A DNA stretch of 40,331 bases from Methanobacteriaceae archaeon. GTDB taxonomy: Archaea > Methanobacteriota > Methanobacteria > Methanobacteriales > Methanobacteriaceae. Below, piece after piece: positions 1 through 8,754 of this stretch (its first letter is position 1; each line of letters starts with the position of its first letter). Both the position numbers and the translations under genes were made by a program. A model generated the notes under the pieces. That model was not told the origin of the DNA, did no database searches, and was given only the letters and a program-made list of their open reading frames with translations. The DNA lies in assembly GCA_900766745.1 (NCBI GenBank), contig CAAFWR010000099.1:1-40331 (forward strand), written 5' to 3'.

Positions 1-2
1 GA

Positions 3-1301
3 TTAAGGAATCCTAAATTTTATTTTCAGCCTGCAGTCACATGGTCAAAAATTAGTAGTGGTAAATTTTCAACTAGATTCATGCCAAAGGGCCATTTATT
101 TGATATTGCGGGTTGTTCTATTTTCTTTTTAGATGAATATTTAAAATATATTTTAGGGTTTACAAATAGCACAATTTCAAGTTATATACTTAGATTTATA
201 AGCCCAACCTTAAACTATGAAGTGGAACATATTAAAAAATTGCCCATTATTTTAAATAAAAAAGAATTAAATAATGTTAATAAAATTGTTTCAGAGAATA
301 TATCTATTTCAAAAGAGGATTGGGATTTTAATGAAATATCCATGAATTTTAAAATTCATCCTTATTTAATATTTGATAAAAATAATTTAAATGAAATTCA
401 AAGATTATGGAAAAATTTTACATATAATAATTTTAATAAATTAAAGGAAAATGAAATTAGTTTGGATAGTATTTTTAATGATATTTATGGTTTAAATCTA
501 GATTCTGAAGTGAAAGATGAAAATATTTCTGTTTACATTACAGATAAGAATACTGATATCAAGTCTTTTGTTTCTTATGCTGTTGGTTGTATGTTTGGAC
601 GTTATAGTTTAGATGCTGAAGGTTTGCAATTTGCAGGAGGAACTTTTGATATTAACAATTATACTAAGTTCAATCCTGATGATGATAATATTATTCCTGT
701 TTTAGATTCTGAATATTTTGAAGATGATATTGTTGGACGATTTGTTGAATTTGTAAAAGCATGCTTTGGAGAAGAAAATCTAGAAGAAAACTTAGAATTT
801 ATTGCAGATGCTTTAGCTAAGAATAAGAAATCATCAAGAGAAAAAATTAGAGATTATCTACTCAAAAATTTCTTCAATGATCATAAAAAGACTTATAAGA
901 AATGTCCTATTTACTGGCAGTTTAATAGTGGTAAAGAAAATGGTTTTAATTGTCTTGTTTATATGCATCGTTATGAACCAAGTCTTGTTGCAAGAATCAG
1001 GACAGATTACTTACACAAAACTCAAAAAGCTATTGAAGAAGCAATAAGTAATTGCGATAATATTATTAAAAACTCATCATCAAATACAGAAAAAGCAAAA
1101 GCAACTAAAGATAAAAACAAATTACAGAAACAATTGAAAGAAACACAAGAATATGATGAAGCATTAGCACACATTGCAAATCAAAACATCAAAATAGACT
1201 TAGATGATGGGGTAAAAATAAACTATGCTAAATTCCAAAATATAGAAGTTTCAAAAGAAGGGAAAAAATCTAAAAAGATTAATCTTCTTAAAAAACTATA
1301 A
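3..1301 (+). CDS. pglX: PglX/BrxX adenine methyltransferase, C-terminal part (partial at left edge)
   Basis: The reading frame is open to the window edge, so this is the last 432 codons of a longer gene; the first in-frame ATG, at 81, is internal. PglX is the N6-adenine DNA methyltransferase of BREX defence: it marks host DNA at a short non-palindromic site so that BREX blocks only unmarked phage DNA. Residues about 10-26 carry the PAVTWSKISSGKFSTRF-type stretch typical of the PglX target-recognition region, followed by the FDIAGCSIFF segment. The lysine-rich coiled stretch near the end (codons for KKNKLQKQLKE-like residues, about 1090-1150) also fits the family. The catalytic NPPY motif would lie upstream, outside the window. 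The next five genes are all BREX genes. What cannot be judged is whether the missing N-terminal half is intact. Confidence 0.9.
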   Translation, partial: LRNPKFYFQPAVTWSKISSGKFSTRFMPKGHLFDIAGCSIFFLDEYLKYILGFTNSTISSYILRFISPTLNYEVEHIKKLPIILNKKELNNVNKIVSENISISKEDWDFNEISMNFKIHPYLIFDKNNLNEIQRLWKNFTYNNFNKLKENEISLDSIFNDIYGLNLDSEVKDENISVYITDKNTDIKSFVSYAVGCMFGRYSLDAEGLQFAGGTFDINNYTKFNPDDDNIIPVLDSEYFEDDIVGRFVEFVKACFGEENLEENLEFIADALAKNKKSSREKIRDYLLKNFFNDHKKTYKKCPIYWQFNSGKENGFNCLVYMHRYEPSLVARIRTDYLHKTQKAIEEAISNCDNIIKNSSSNTEKAKATKDKNKLQKQLKETQEYDEALAHIANQNIKIDLDDGVKINYAKFQNIEVSKEGKKSKKINLLKKL

Positions 1302-1311
1302 TCTCAAAGCA

Positions 1312-1377
1312 ATATTTCATAATGTTTATTATTAATAATTTATACATATTATTATTAGTGATTATATTATGAAATAT
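1312..1377 (+). promoter_or_regulatory. Inverted repeats and putative promoter covering the brxA start
   Basis: ATATTTCATAAT (1312-1323) is the exact reverse complement of ATTATGAAATAT (1366-1377), and the second arm contains the brxA ATG at 1369. Inside the loop lies a perfect 12-bp palindrome, ATTATTAATAAT (1328-1339), and then a TATA-like TTTATACATA (about 1339-1348), which is placed about 25 bp before the start. A GTGAT at 1357-1361 could serve as ribosome binding site. The layout allows either an operator or an RNA hairpin that hides the brxA start codon. AT-rich sequence makes short palindromes cheap, but 12 of 12 matched bases over the start codon is unlikely to be trivial. Confidence 0.55.
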
Positions 1378-1962
1378 AGTGCTGGAATTGTAAGTTTTTC
1401 TTTTTGGTTATATGAATCTAGAACCACTGCAGAATATTTACTTGAAGACATTTCTAAAAAAGATTTGATTGATTTGTCTTTAAGTGAAAATATTTATCAG
1501 GTAGGTAGTGAACGTAGATCTAAAGAAATGGCAGGTCATTTATACAAACGTTTTAAAGATTTTTCAAACGATTTGTTAAGATATTTTGTTAATGCAGATT
1601 CAAATGCATCAAAGATATTTGTTTTGATAAGCATTATTAGAAATGATAAATTATTTTTTGAATTTATGTATGAAGTCTTTAGAGAACATATTATTTTAGG
1701 TAATTATATAATTAAAGATTCAGATTTAGATATTTTTTTCATGAATAAGTCTAATCAAAGCGATATAATTGAAAATTGGACTGAAAAAACTATTAAACGC
1801 CTTAAAAGAATATATATGTCTTTTTTAATTGAAGCTGGACTTTTGGAAAAAGAAGATGGAGTTTATAAAATTATTTTGCCCTTTATTGATTATAGATTAA
1901 AAGAATTATTGATTCAAAATAGGTTAACTCCTTATTTAAATGCAATTACAGGAGAAGATTAA
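1369..1962 (+). CDS. brxA: BrxA (DUF1819 family), BREX protein
   Basis: A 197-residue protein matching the BrxA/DUF1819 family in length and pattern: an N-terminal SAG-type start (KYSAGIVSFSFW), a middle helical region, and a C-terminal FIDYRLKELLIQNRLTPYLNAITGE-like end in which the final YL-x-AI-x-G is a family signature. BrxA proteins are small helical DNA-binding proteins required in BREX; their precise role is not settled. It begins 67 bp after pglX and its stop codon (1960-1962) directly abuts the ATG of brxB, so the two are translationally linked. Its start codon lies in one arm of a perfect inverted repeat, which may mean autoregulation. Confidence 0.9.
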   Translation: MKYSAGIVSFSFWLYESRTTAEYLLEDISKKDLIDLSLSENIYQVGSERRSKEMAGHLYKRFKDFSNDLLRYFVNADSNASKIFVLISIIRNDKLFFEFMYEVFREHIILGNYIIKDSDLDIFFMNKSNQSDIIENWTEKTIKRLKRIYMSFLIEAGLLEKEDGVYKIILPFIDYRLKELLIQNRLTPYLNAITGED

Positions 1963-2541
1963 ATGAATATTAATGAAAAACTTAATAAAATTGAATCTAA
2001 GATTAAAGAACCTTCTTTTCTTGAAAATAGAGGTTTAAGTAATGAAGTAGGCTATTATATCTTTGATTATGATCCAAAATATGAACTTAAAGTTAGGGAT
2101 GAAGTTTTAAGACTAAAAAATAAATATACTCAAGATTCAAACTATTCATTTTCCATAGTTGAATTTGATTTATATGTGATTATTATTAATATCTTAAAAG
2201 AAAAAGGTTATCTTGAAAAAGTATTTGAATTTGAAGAGAAGAAAGGAATTAAATTTACAATTAAAGCAATCATTAATCTTTTAAAATTAAATTCTGATAA
2301 AAATCTGATTGTAAATTATATTGTAGATAGAACTCCAGATAATTGTGTTGTTTTTTTAACTGGAGTAGGTAAGGCCTATCCAATTTTAAGGTCTCACAAT
2401 GTTTTAAATAATCTACATCAAAAATTAGATGAAGTTCCAGTTGTAATGTTTTTTCCAGGGATGTATTCTGGAACAGAGTTAGTTTTATTCAAAACGGTAA
2501 AAGGAAGTAATTATTATAGGGCATTTCCATTGATTTCATAG
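1963..2541 (+). CDS. brxB: BrxB (DUF1788 family), BREX protein
   Basis: A 192-residue protein with the hallmarks of BrxB/DUF1788: an LxxRGLSNEVGYYIFDYDP segment near residues 22-40, the FLTGVGKAYPILRSH segment near 122-136, and a C-terminal FFPGMYSGTELVLF followed by NYYRAF. BrxB is essential for BREX defence and is thought to join the core complex with BrxC and PglZ; it has no assigned enzyme activity. The ATG follows the brxA stop without a gap, with GGAGAAGAT as ribosome binding site inside the end of brxA. brxC begins 11 bp downstream, so brxA-brxB-brxC form one transcriptional unit. Confidence 0.9.
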   Translation: MNINEKLNKIESKIKEPSFLENRGLSNEVGYYIFDYDPKYELKVRDEVLRLKNKYTQDSNYSFSIVEFDLYVIIINILKEKGYLEKVFEFEEKKGIKFTIKAIINLLKLNSDKNLIVNYIVDRTPDNCVVFLTGVGKAYPILRSHNVLNNLHQKLDEVPVVMFFPGMYSGTELVLFKTVKGSNYYRAFPLIS

Positions 2542-2552
2542 GGGAATTTTTC

Positions 2553-5500
2553 ATGCAAATAAAAGATATGTTTGAAAAAGATATCGAAAGAGATATAAAA
2601 GGTGTAATTAAAGTTGGACAAAATGATGAAGATAATATTTACCAAGAATTGGATGAATATGTTGTAACTAATGAATTGTTAAAGCATTTTACAGATTTTT
2701 TTGCTAATTATAATAAAGGAATTCAAAGTCCAACTGATGATATTGGTGTTTGGATTTCAGGCTTCTTTGGAAGTGGTAAATCTCACTTCTTAAAAATATT
2801 ATCATATATTTTAAATAGTAATTTGGAAGTTAAAGGAAGAAGACCAATTGATTTTTTCAAAGAGGATGAAAAAATTAAAGATCCAATGGTAATAGCAGAT
2901 ATGGAAAACTCAACCAACGTTAGTTCTGATGTAATATTATTTAATATAGATTCTAAATCTTCTTCTCAATCAAATTCAGATAAAGATGATATTTTAAATG
3001 TTTTCATAAAAGTTTTCAATGAGATGAGAGGATATTGTGGAGGAATGCCATTTTTAGCTAATTTTGAAAAGAAATTAGATGAAGAAAACAAATTTGAAGA
3101 TTTTAAAGTTGAATTTAAAAATATCAATGGTTCTAATTGGGTTGATGCAAGAGAGGATTATTATTTTATACAAGATGATATTATTCAATCGGTTGTAAAT
3201 ATTGGATTTATGAGTGAAAGAGAAGCTAATATCTGGGCAGAAAATGCTGAGGAAAACACTGAATTAACTATTGAAAACTTTGCAGAAGAAGTAAAACAAT
3301 ATTGTATAACTAGAGGAAATAATCATCACATAATATTTCTTGTTGATGAAGTGGGGCAATATATTGCTGATGATACAAAATTAATGCTTAATTTACAAAC
3401 AATTGTTGAGGAATTAGGAATTAAATGTCATGGAAAAGCTTGGGTGGTTGTTACAAGTCAACAAAACATTGATGATATTACTAAAGACATTAAAGGGATG
3501 GATTTCTCTAAAATTCAGGGAAGATTTAAAACACGTTTATCACTATCATCATCTAATGTAGATGAGGTTATTAGAAGAAGAATTCTTGCTAAAAATGAAG
3601 TTTCTCAACAAACTTTAGAAGCTAAATATAGTAATATAGAATCAATATTAAAAAATATTATTACTTTCGAAAAATCTAAAGCTGAAATGAAAACTTATGA
3701 AAGTGCAAAAGACTTTGCAAATATTTATCCATTTGTTCCATATCAATTTAACCGTGTTCAGGATGTATTAACATCTATTCGTGAACATTCTGCTTCAGGA
3801 AAACACATGGCTGATGGTGAAAGGTCAATGCTTGCACTCTTCCAAGAATCAGCAATTAAAATAAAAGATAGTGAAGAAGATCAATTAGTTCCATTCAATA
3901 TATTTTATAATGCAATTGAACAATTCATTGATCATACTCACAGTCAAGTAATTAATAAAGCTCGTGAAAACAATCTCTTATCTGATTTTGATGTAGAAGT
4001 CCTAAAAGTTCTTTTTATGGTAAAATATGTAAAAGAAATTAAAGCAACATCTAAAAACATCACAACTTTAATGATTTCTAAAATCGATGAAGATAAACTT
4101 GAACTAAATCATAAAGTTGACAAATCATTAAAACGTTTAGAAGAGCAAACATTAATTCAAAAGAATGGTGAAACATATACATTTTTAACAAATGAAGAAC
4201 AAGACATTAATCGTGAGATTAAAAATCAAATTGTTGATTCTGGTGAAGTTTTAGATGATGCCGCAAACAGAATCTTTAATGAAATTTATCCTAAAAATAA
4301 ATATAAATTTAGTAATCGTTATAATTTTCAATTTAACAAATCCATTGATGATAAAAAAATTAACAATAAAGAATTTGACATTGGGATAAGAATAATAACT
4401 CCATATTATGAAGTCAATTCATTAGATTCAGCTCAAACTTCATTTGGTGAAGGAAATATGCATAATATCTTAAAAGGCATGTCTGAAAAAAATAATGAAG
4501 TTATTGTCTATCTTTCAAATGAATCTTCAACTGTTTTTGATGAAATTAGAGAATCATTGCAAATTCGTAGATTCTTAACTAAAAAGAGTGCTGATTTAAA
4601 ACCTGAATTAAGAGCACGTAAAAATGAAGAACTTAATGATAAACTTGGAAGAATTAGATTATTTTTAGAATCAGCTATTAAAGATGCTACTATCTATATT
4701 AAAGGTGATAAAGTAGATATTGCCGAGAAAAATATTGAATCAAGACTTGATGAAGCAATGGGTAAACTTGTAGGTGAAGTTTACAATAAATTAGATTATA
4801 TGAATTTTGCCCCTGATAAAAGCGATATTAAAAATGCATTAACTCAAGATTATCAACAAGTTCTTGTAACTTCTGTTAGTAATTGTATAAATGCATTAAA
4901 TGATTTGGATAGCTACATATTAGACCAATCAAAAATAAGTAATTCTATCACTTTAAAAAATTTACTTCAAAGATTCTCTAATGCACCTTATGGATTCAAT
5001 GATTTAGATATTCAATGGTTGGTAGCTACTTTATTTGCTCAAAGAAAAATTACATTAATACTTAATAGTATGGAACTTTCTTTAAGAGAATTAGGTGCTG
5101 AAAAAATATTCGAATATTTAACAAAAAAAGAATTCTTCGAAAAATTATTAATCAACACTAAGGAATCCATTAAGCCAGGTATAATTAAAACGGTTAAAGC
5201 GGTTTTAAGAGAATGTTATGATTTAGATATTTCATTTGATGATGATGAAAAGATTATGGTTGAATTTAAAAAAGTCAATAAATCCAAATTAAATAGTGTT
5301 GATGAATGTATAAATGAATTTAGAATTTCTGATAAATATCCTGGACGAAGAACTCTTGATGAAGCTAAAGAACTATTTATTGATGTAGATAATAAGAAAA
5401 ATGCTTCACAATTCTTTAATTTTATTTATGAAATGGAAGATGATTTCATGGACATTTCAGAAGATTTAGAACCAATATTATCATTTTTCCAAGGAACTCA

Positions 5501-6107
5501 AAAAACAATATTTGAAAAGTCATGTGAGGTTTTAGATGTTTATGAAAGCAATAAGAATCTCATCAATGATCAGATATTATCTGAAAAAGCATCTGAGATT
5601 AATAACATTATTCAAATGACCAGTCCTTATTCAAATATTAGTAGATTGCCTGAGTTAAATAAAGATTTTAATTTAAGATTTGATGAAATTTTAAAAGGTG
5701 AAAGATTAATTATTGAAAATGATATTAATAATGATTGGAATGATGTTCTATCAAGATTAAATGATGATAAATGCAAAAATAGGTTTGAAAGTGACATTAA
5801 TTCTAAATTTTCAATATTAAAAAAGAAATTGAACTCAGAAAAAAATATTGCCATCATTAAAGGAATAACTAAGGAGTCTGAAAATCTTCGTAAGAGATTT
5901 ATAAAAGATATTGACAAGTGCAATAATGGTTCTACTGGAGGTGCTGGTCCAGTAATTAAAGAAGTTTCAGTGAATATTAGAAAAATTACTTCATCATCTA
6001 GGATTAAAATAAAATCCGAACAAGAAATTGACGAATTATTAAATAAAATTAAATCTGAACTTAAAGAGGAATTACAAAACAACGATGTTGTTAATTTGGA
6101 ATTATGA
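2553..6107 (+). CDS. brxC: BrxC, large P-loop ATPase of BREX
   Basis: An 1184-residue protein, the usual size for BrxC. A Walker A loop, GFFGSGKS, sits at residues 70-77 and a Walker B-like hydrophobic strand ending in VDEVGQYI at about 258-268; the VWISGFFGSGKSHFLK context is characteristic of the family. The rest is long, mostly helical and coiled-coil, with a lysine/glutamate-rich C-terminus. BrxC is the ATPase of the BREX core and is needed for both methylation and phage exclusion in systems studied. The gene lies 11 bp after brxB. A 173-codon frame on the opposite strand near its end (5627-6148) is a compositional shadow. The gene reads through without interruption. Confidence 0.92.
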   Translation: MQIKDMFEKDIERDIKGVIKVGQNDEDNIYQELDEYVVTNELLKHFTDFFANYNKGIQSPTDDIGVWISGFFGSGKSHFLKILSYILNSNLEVKGRRPIDFFKEDEKIKDPMVIADMENSTNVSSDVILFNIDSKSSSQSNSDKDDILNVFIKVFNEMRGYCGGMPFLANFEKKLDEENKFEDFKVEFKNINGSNWVDAREDYYFIQDDIIQSVVNIGFMSEREANIWAENAEENTELTIENFAEEVKQYCITRGNNHHIIFLVDEVGQYIADDTKLMLNLQTIVEELGIKCHGKAWVVVTSQQNIDDITKDIKGMDFSKIQGRFKTRLSLSSSNVDEVIRRRILAKNEVSQQTLEAKYSNIESILKNIITFEKSKAEMKTYESAKDFANIYPFVPYQFNRVQDVLTSIREHSASGKHMADGERSMLALFQESAIKIKDSEEDQLVPFNIFYNAIEQFIDHTHSQVINKARENNLLSDFDVEVLKVLFMVKYVKEIKATSKNITTLMISKIDEDKLELNHKVDKSLKRLEEQTLIQKNGETYTFLTNEEQDINREIKNQIVDSGEVLDDAANRIFNEIYPKNKYKFSNRYNFQFNKSIDDKKINNKEFDIGIRIITPYYEVNSLDSAQTSFGEGNMHNILKGMSEKNNEVIVYLSNESSTVFDEIRESLQIRRFLTKKSADLKPELRARKNEELNDKLGRIRLFLESAIKDATIYIKGDKVDIAEKNIESRLDEAMGKLVGEVYNKLDYMNFAPDKSDIKNALTQDYQQVLVTSVSNCINALNDLDSYILDQSKISNSITLKNLLQRFSNAPYGFNDLDIQWLVATLFAQRKITLILNSMELSLRELGAEKIFEYLTKKEFFEKLLINTKESIKPGIIKTVKAVLRECYDLDISFDDDEKIMVEFKKVNKSKLNSVDECINEFRISDKYPGRRTLDEAKELFIDVDNKKNASQFFNFIYEMEDDFMDISEDLEPILSFFQGTQKTIFEKSCEVLDVYESNKNLINDQILSEKASEINNIIQMTSPYSNISRLPELNKDFNLRFDEILKGERLIIENDINNDWNDVLSRLNDDKCKNRFESDINSKFSILKKKLNSEKNIAIIKGITKESENLRKRFIKDIDKCNNGSTGGAGPVIKEVSVNIRKITSSSRIKIKSEQEIDELLNKIKSELKEELQNNDVVNLEL

Positions 6108-6243
6108 AAGTTATGGATTAAATAAATCAAATTTCTTGAAAAATGCATATCGTTAGTATGTTAATATTTTAGGAAGTTAAAATTAGGCAATATGAAACTA
6201 AATTATTTGATAATAATTTTGAAAAACTTTAAAAGGGATTTAA
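6108..6243. other. 136-bp gene-free gap between brxC and pglZ
   Basis: In the common BREX type 1 order pglX lies exactly here. The + strand has stops in all three frames and I recognise no pglX remnant. A 19-codon frame begins at an ATG near 6191 but overlaps the pglZ start and looks incidental. AGGGAT just before 6244 is the pglZ ribosome binding site. No clear TATA box stands out, so pglZ could be read from the upstream transcript. Confidence 0.5.
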
Positions 6244-8745
6244 ATGAATCTTAATGAAATAGAAAATAGAATAAATTCAATATTTGCAGAAGCTCATAAT
6301 CGTCAGATTATTTTCTGGTATGATGAAAATCAAGAGTTTATTGAGGATATTGATAATATTAAATTAGCTAATGCCAAATTACATATTTTAAAGGAAAATA
6401 ATCTAATTCAATCTAAGTACAAAATCGAATTTGAGGATAATCAATCTAATTATCTTATTTATGCTCCATTTACTCAACCTGACGATAATGATAATTATCT
6501 TGCTGATTTAGTTCATTATGCTCTTCCATTTTCAGCAGATAAAATTGAAATTATTGCTCAAAGTTTGGAGATTCCAGCAAAGTTTAATCACTTACTTAAA
6601 AAATATTCTTCATTTTGGAATGCTAAATCTAGAATTAATGCATTTAATGATTTGAATATTCAATACAATGAATTAAATATTATTCAAGGGATATTGGCTG
6701 TTTTATCTAATCAAAAAAGTTTAAATTTTGATTATATTGTTCGTGAAGTTATCATTAATAATTTTTCAGAAGAAAATAATATTATTAAGAATTTTGAGAA
6801 ATATGATATCTTGGATGATTTCTGGTTGTTAATTTCAAAAAAATTCTCTTATAATGAGGACAATCCCTCAGTCTCTAGATTCATTAGATTTTTAATTCTG
6901 AATTATACTGCAACTTTATATCAAGGCTCTACTCCTAAATCTTGGGATGAATATTTGGTTGAAGATAAAACTAATGCTTCAATTTTTATTAGTGAATTCA
7001 TGAATAATGCACATTATTCTCATTATTATGATGAAATGGCTAGTACTTTAGAATCAAAGCTTAACATTACGAGTTTAGGTTATGCAAATATAGATTCTTA
7101 TATTTATTGTGATTCATTTGAAAGGTTTGATGAAAATATAATTAATCATTACATTGAATTGTTATATGAAAATCAAGTTGATTTAGGATCTGATTTTAAA
7201 AATATTTTAGAAGAACGTAAAAAAACTCATTTTTATCCTAAATATGAAAATTATTATGAAGTTTTAAAATTTGCAAATTTATTTATCTCTTTAATTAATG
7301 AATTTAAAAGAACAGAACTTCCAGGAGGAGCTGATGAGTTAATTAAAGTTTATACAGATAAATGGGTTTATTTAGATTCATATTATAGGAAATTCTATTA
7401 TTTTTACGATAAATTAGATAATAATGAGAAATTTGAAGATTTAAGACAATTAATTGAAAATTTATATGTGAATAAATTTTTAAATGTAATCAATCCAAAA
7501 TTCACTAAAGAATTAACTAAAAAACCTATATCAGAACTTAAAGTTTTAAAACAATGGAAATTTTATAAACAGAATATTCCAGCATCTATTAAAAAACACA
7601 AAACAGCAGTTATTATATCTGATGCTTTTAGATATGGTTGTGCTGTTGAATTATTTTCAGAACTTGAAAATGATCCTACTAGAGTTCCAGAAATCAAACC
7701 TATGATTTCTGCAATTCCATCTTATACAGCATTGGGTATGGCTTGTCTTTTACCAAATAATAAAATAGCTTATGAAGGAGAAAATATTTTAGTTGATGGT
7801 TTAAATTGCAAGTCAACTGATGAAAGAAATAATATTTTAAATAAATATTCGAACGACGTTTTAGCAATATCTTATGGAGATTTTATTAAATCAAAAACAA
7901 AAGATTTAAAAGAAATGTTGAAGGGAATTAATTTAATTTATATTTATCACAATAAAATTGATGCTATAGGTGATCATGCTCCATCTGAAAATGATGTATT
8001 TAATGCTGCTCAAGAGACAATTGATGATTTAAAGAAATTAATAACAAGATTAAGTTCTCTTAATTATGCTTATTCATATATTACTGCGGATCATGGTTTT
8101 ATTTATAAACGTGATAAGCTTGAAGAATATGCTAAAATTAATTTAGATTCACTTTCAGAAAAACGGCACAAAAGATTTATTATTTCTGAAGAACAAGTTG
8201 ATATTGATGGTGCGGTTTCAATTTCTATGGATTATTTAGGTATGGATTCATATGCAATTGTTCCTATAGGTGCAGATGTATTTAAGGCACAAGGTGCAGG
8301 ACTTAACTTTGTTCATGGTGGGGCAAGTTTAGAAGAATGTATTATTCCATTATTGGAAGTTAAAGCAAGTAAATATGCTAAAAATCAAAGAACTGTTGAA
8401 TTACAATTAATCTCAACAAATAATAAGATTACTAATCATGATGTTATGTTGACATTTTTCCAAAAGGAAAATATTTCACAAGATGTTTTACCTCTTGAAT
8501 CATCAATTTATTTTGTTGATGAGGACAATAACAAAATTTCCAGTGAGGTAATTATCTTTGCTGATAAAAACTCTGATTCAGCAGAAGATAGGGAATTTAA
8601 AGAAAAATTCAGACTATTACAAAAACAATATGATAAATCTAAAGATTACTATTTAATTATTAGAGATTCAAAAGAAGATCTTGAAGTTGAAAGAATTCCG
8701 TTTACAATTGATATGGCGTTCCAGGATGGATTTGATTTCTTTTAG
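6244..8745 (+). CDS. pglZ: PglZ, alkaline-phosphatase-superfamily BREX protein
   Basis: An 833-residue PglZ of the BREX type 1 form. The C-terminal half carries the PglZ domain: AVIISDAFRYGCAVEL at about residues 455-470 (metal-binding Asp and neighbouring Arg), SYTALGMACLLP at about 494, YIYHNKIDAIGD at about 560, and the metal-binding ITADHGFIYKRD at about 611-622. PglZ belongs to the alkaline phosphatase superfamily and is one of the two signature BREX proteins with PglX; nuclease activity has been reported for related PglZ proteins, but the role in defence is not fully settled. It follows brxC after a 136-bp gap. Its stop codon is part of the brxL ribosome binding site, so pglZ and brxL are tightly coupled. 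Confidence 0.92.
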   Translation: MNLNEIENRINSIFAEAHNRQIIFWYDENQEFIEDIDNIKLANAKLHILKENNLIQSKYKIEFEDNQSNYLIYAPFTQPDDNDNYLADLVHYALPFSADKIEIIAQSLEIPAKFNHLLKKYSSFWNAKSRINAFNDLNIQYNELNIIQGILAVLSNQKSLNFDYIVREVIINNFSEENNIIKNFEKYDILDDFWLLISKKFSYNEDNPSVSRFIRFLILNYTATLYQGSTPKSWDEYLVEDKTNASIFISEFMNNAHYSHYYDEMASTLESKLNITSLGYANIDSYIYCDSFERFDENIINHYIELLYENQVDLGSDFKNILEERKKTHFYPKYENYYEVLKFANLFISLINEFKRTELPGGADELIKVYTDKWVYLDSYYRKFYYFYDKLDNNEKFEDLRQLIENLYVNKFLNVINPKFTKELTKKPISELKVLKQWKFYKQNIPASIKKHKTAVIISDAFRYGCAVELFSELENDPTRVPEIKPMISAIPSYTALGMACLLPNNKIAYEGENILVDGLNCKSTDERNNILNKYSNDVLAISYGDFIKSKTKDLKEMLKGINLIYIYHNKIDAIGDHAPSENDVFNAAQETIDDLKKLITRLSSLNYAYSYITADHGFIYKRDKLEEYAKINLDSLSEKRHKRFIISEEQVDIDGAVSISMDYLGMDSYAIVPIGADVFKAQGAGLNFVHGGASLEECIIPLLEVKASKYAKNQRTVELQLISTNNKITNHDVMLTFFQKENISQDVLPLESSIYFVDEDNNKISSEVIIFADKNSDSAEDREFKEKFRLLQKQYDKSKDYYLIIRDSKEDLEVERIPFTIDMAFQDGFDFF

Positions 8746-8754
8746 GTGATTTTT

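Noticed and set aside
5627..6148. 173-codon open frame on the - strand across the end of brxC
   Set aside because: It lies opposite a convincing brxC, is rich in Leu/Ser/Phe/Asn as expected from the complement of AT-rich Asp/Lys/Glu codons, and has no recognisable domain.
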